Part shown: positions 62,573 to 64,000 of the stretch, piece after piece | Layout: each line of letters starts with the position of its first letter | Position numbering within the stretch: position 1 is the first letter of the stretch | Program-made: the position numbers and the translations under genes | DNA from: Defluviitalea phaphyphila | GTDB lineage: Bacteria > Bacillota > Clostridia > Lachnospirales > Defluviitaleaceae | NCBI RefSeq assembly: GCF_001466305.1 | Contig: NZ_JWID01000004.1 | Span: 198,339 to 262,338 of the forward strand | Reading direction: 5' to 3' | DNA: 64,000 nt | The notes under the pieces: model-generated | Seen by the model: only the letters and a program-made list of their open reading frames with translations | Told to the model about the DNA's origin: nothing | Database searches by the model: none

Positions 62573-62668
62573 TTATGAATTCACCTCTACCTCTAAAAGG
62601 TTTATAAATTCCTAATTATATTTATTACCTTTAAAATTGTAAAAATACCATTTAGTAAAAAAATTTTT

Positions 62669-63583
62669 TTAAATACTATCTAAATCATATGGGGTTTCTT
62701 GATATACATAATAATTTAACCAATTAGAAAAAAGTAAATGTGAATGTCCTCTCCAACAAACAATAGGGTCTTTAGAAGGATCATCATTAGGAAAATAATT
62801 TTGTGGAATATCAATATCTAATCCTTTCGATAAATCTCTTTCATATTCTAATTTTAATGTATTAGCATCATATTCTGAATGCCCTGTTACAAAAATATGT
62901 TTTCCATCTTTAGAAGCAACAATATATATTCCTGAAATATCTGACATAGATAAAATCTCTAAATCATCTATTTTTTCTATATCTTCTTTTTTAGTATATG
63001 TATATCTAGATTGAGGAACATAAAAAATATCATCAAATCCTCGGAGTAGCTTTACATTTTTTTTAAGCAAATAGTGAGGAAATATTCCAAACATCTTTTT
63101 AGAAAGGGGATATTTCTTCACTCCATAATGATAATAAAGTCCTGCTTGAGCTCCCCAACAAATATGAAGAGTAGATGTCACATGTGTTTTACTCCACTCC
63201 ATAATCTCTGTTAATTCATTCCAATAATTAACTTCTTCAAAAGGAATATTTTCTATGGGAGCTCCTGTAATAATCATTCCGTCAAATTTTTTATGTTTGA
63301 TTTCATCAAATATATTATAAAATGAAGTTAAATGTTCTTGTGAAGTATTTTTTGAAATATGAGTTTTAGGATATAAAAAAGATACTTCTACTTGTAGTGG
63401 CGTATTCCCTAAAAGTCTTAATAGTTGAGTTTCTGTTACTTGTTTTATAGGCATTAAATTTAAAATAATAATTTTCAATTCTCTTATATCCTGATGAATT
63501 GCTCTATCTTCATCCATAACAAATATATTTTCATTAACTAAAATTTGTTTAGCAGGCAAATCATTTGGTATTTTTATAGGCAT
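62669..63583 (-). CDS. metAA: Homoserine O-acetyltransferase (MetA family)
   Basis: A 304-aa enzyme of the MetA family. The catalytic set is Cys142 (HICWGAQ), His235 (TGHSEYD) and Glu237. Residue 111 is Glu (GAPIE), the marker of acetyl-CoA use in Bacillus-type MetA; E. coli-type succinyltransferases have Gly. It acylates homoserine in methionine synthesis. RBS GGAAAGAGG precedes the ATG. No SAM riboswitch was seen upstream. Confidence 0.92.
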   Translation of the reverse strand: MPIKIPNDLPAKQILVNENIFVMDEDRAIHQDIRELKIIILNLMPIKQVTETQLLRLLGNTPLQVEVSFLYPKTHISKNTSQEHLTSFYNIFDEIKHKKFDGMIITGAPIENIPFEEVNYWNELTEIMEWSKTHVTSTLHICWGAQAGLYYHYGVKKYPLSKKMFGIFPHYLLKKNVKLLRGFDDIFYVPQSRYTYTKKEDIEKIDDLEILSMSDISGIYIVASKDGKHIFVTGHSEYDANTLKLEYERDLSKGLDIDIPQNYFPNDDPSKDPIVCWRGHSHLLFSNWLNYYVYQETPYDLDSI

Positions 63584-63638
63584 CTTTTTCCTCTTTCCTT
63601 TTTTTAATTATTATAATAAATATGATAACTATAAAAAT

Positions 63639-63668
63639 AAAAGCTCGACCACTAAAGTCAAGCTTTTT
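63639..63668 (-). terminator. Terminator after the tRNA pair
   Basis: On the minus strand, AAAAGCTTGAC pairs with GTCGAGCTTTT (one G-T pair), followed by ATTTTTAT. It ends the tRNA transcript before metA. Confidence 0.72.
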
Positions 63669-63673
63669 ATGTA

Positions 63674-63747
<74 letters not shown>

Positions 63748-63760
63748 TCAATATCCCAAC

Positions 63761-63831
63761 AGCGGATGATGGGAATCGAACCCACGTATCTAGCTTGGGA
63801 AGCTAGTGTTCTACCATTAAACTACACCCGC
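63761..63831 (-). tRNA. tRNA-Gly (TCC)
   Basis: A 71-nt cloverleaf without encoded CCA: acceptor GCGGGTG with partner CATCCGC, anticodon TCC in CTTCCCA, T-arm GGGTTCGATTCCC. It is transcribed ahead of tRNA-fMet, 13 bp apart. Confidence 0.95.
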
Positions 63832-63852
63832 ACTACTTATTTTACGGGAGTA

Positions 63853-63881
63853 ATTTTATCATATCTATCATATTATGTCAA
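63853..63881 (-). promoter_or_regulatory. SigA promoter of the tRNA-Gly/tRNA-fMet unit
   Basis: On the minus strand, perfect TTGACA (63876-63881), a 17-bp spacer and TAAAAT (63853-63858), 22 bp before tRNA-Gly. Confidence 0.75.
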
Positions 63882-63965
63882 TCATTTTTTTGACTTTTTT
63901 ATTAATAAATCTTTTTGGTTCGTTGTAAAATTAAATGCAACAGATAAAAAAATATAAAAAAATAA

Positions 63966-63996
63966 TTGACAACCATAGTGAGAAATCATGTATGAT
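63966..63996 (+). promoter_or_regulatory. Possible promoter of a gene beyond the right edge
   Basis: TTGACA (63966-63971) and TATGAT (63991-63996) with a 19-bp spacer, longer than ideal, point out of the window on the plus strand. Confidence 0.4.
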
Positions 63997-64000
63997 TTAG

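Noticed and set aside
63584..63638. Search for a SAM riboswitch before metA
   Set aside because: Only about 55 bp lie between the tRNA terminator and metA, too little for an S-box.

Overview
The window is AT-rich, densely coded DNA from a low-GC, endospore-forming anaerobic Firmicute, most likely a member of Clostridia or Tissierellia. The sporulation block spoIIAA-spoIIAB-sigF-spoVA and yunB, a valine T-box leader, a B12-dependent class II ribonucleotide reductase, DUF438/hemerythrin proteins and Firmicute-type ribosome binding sites all point that way. The species cannot be named from the sequence alone. No phage, insertion sequence or CRISPR array is visible.

Layout. 1-3.5 kb: the start of a NatA-like ABC ATPase, a TcyP-type cystine symporter, an SdpI-family protein with a 32-aa membrane peptide, and the smpB-ssrA (tmRNA) pair. 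3.7-15 kb: mixed housekeeping genes (a parvulin isomerase, an S41 protease, ArgC, a hydroxyacid dehydrogenase, an aminotransferase, a TtcA-like/cysteine desulfurase pair, a CcdA-TlpA fusion with an HxlR regulator, a CPBP protease). 15-17.7 kb: lacI-kduI-kduD with a visible promoter and LacI-type operator. 17.8-23.3 kb: ung, degV, a second hydroxyacid dehydrogenase, an unknown membrane protein and a MATE exporter.

23.4-36.7 kb is the most distinctive part: a leftward 12-gene locus for import and intracellular breakdown of a uronic-acid polysaccharide. In transcription order it holds a heparinase-II/III-type lyase, two ABC permeases, a solute-binding lipoprotein, two small membrane proteins, an MsmX/UgpC-type ATPase, two more small membrane proteins, a second heparinase-II/III-type lyase, a KdgF-type cupin and an SDR. 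A separate iclR gene lies upstream. The motif TACGTATATTCGTAA occurs twice behind the operon promoter and once, degenerate, behind the iclR promoter. The expected flow is: oligosaccharide import, cytosolic cleavage by two lyases without signal peptides, linearisation of the unsaturated uronate by KdgF, then KduI/KduD (and perhaps the SDR) towards 2-keto-3-deoxygluconate. KDG kinase and aldolase are not in the window, and the four small membrane proteins are unexplained.

36.9-41.1 kb: a redox/nitric-oxide-flavoured group (DUF438-hemerythrin-PAS protein, a broken ric/scdA gene, a Crp/Fnr regulator with a Cys-rich N-terminus) and a chemoreceptor. 41-49.5 kb: an SSB-like protein, an orphan Mur-ligase-like domain, nrdJ, yunB and a class A PBP. 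49.5-54.3 kb: spoIIAA-spoIIAB-sigF, an overlooked 51-aa membrane protein gene, and spoVAA-AB-AC-AD-AE. 54.3-60.3 kb: a TPR protein, a 51-aa ORF, folC, valS and a 66-aa membrane protein behind a T-box. 60.3-64 kb: a coiled-coil membrane protein, a GT4-like glycosyltransferase, metA, and tRNA-fMet and tRNA-Gly with their promoter.

Start codons were re-chosen in many genes from ribosome binding sites. Small genes at 2039-2137, 52417-52572 and 55668-55823 were added by reading the sequence directly. All family assignments rest on motif recognition by eye; no database search was run.
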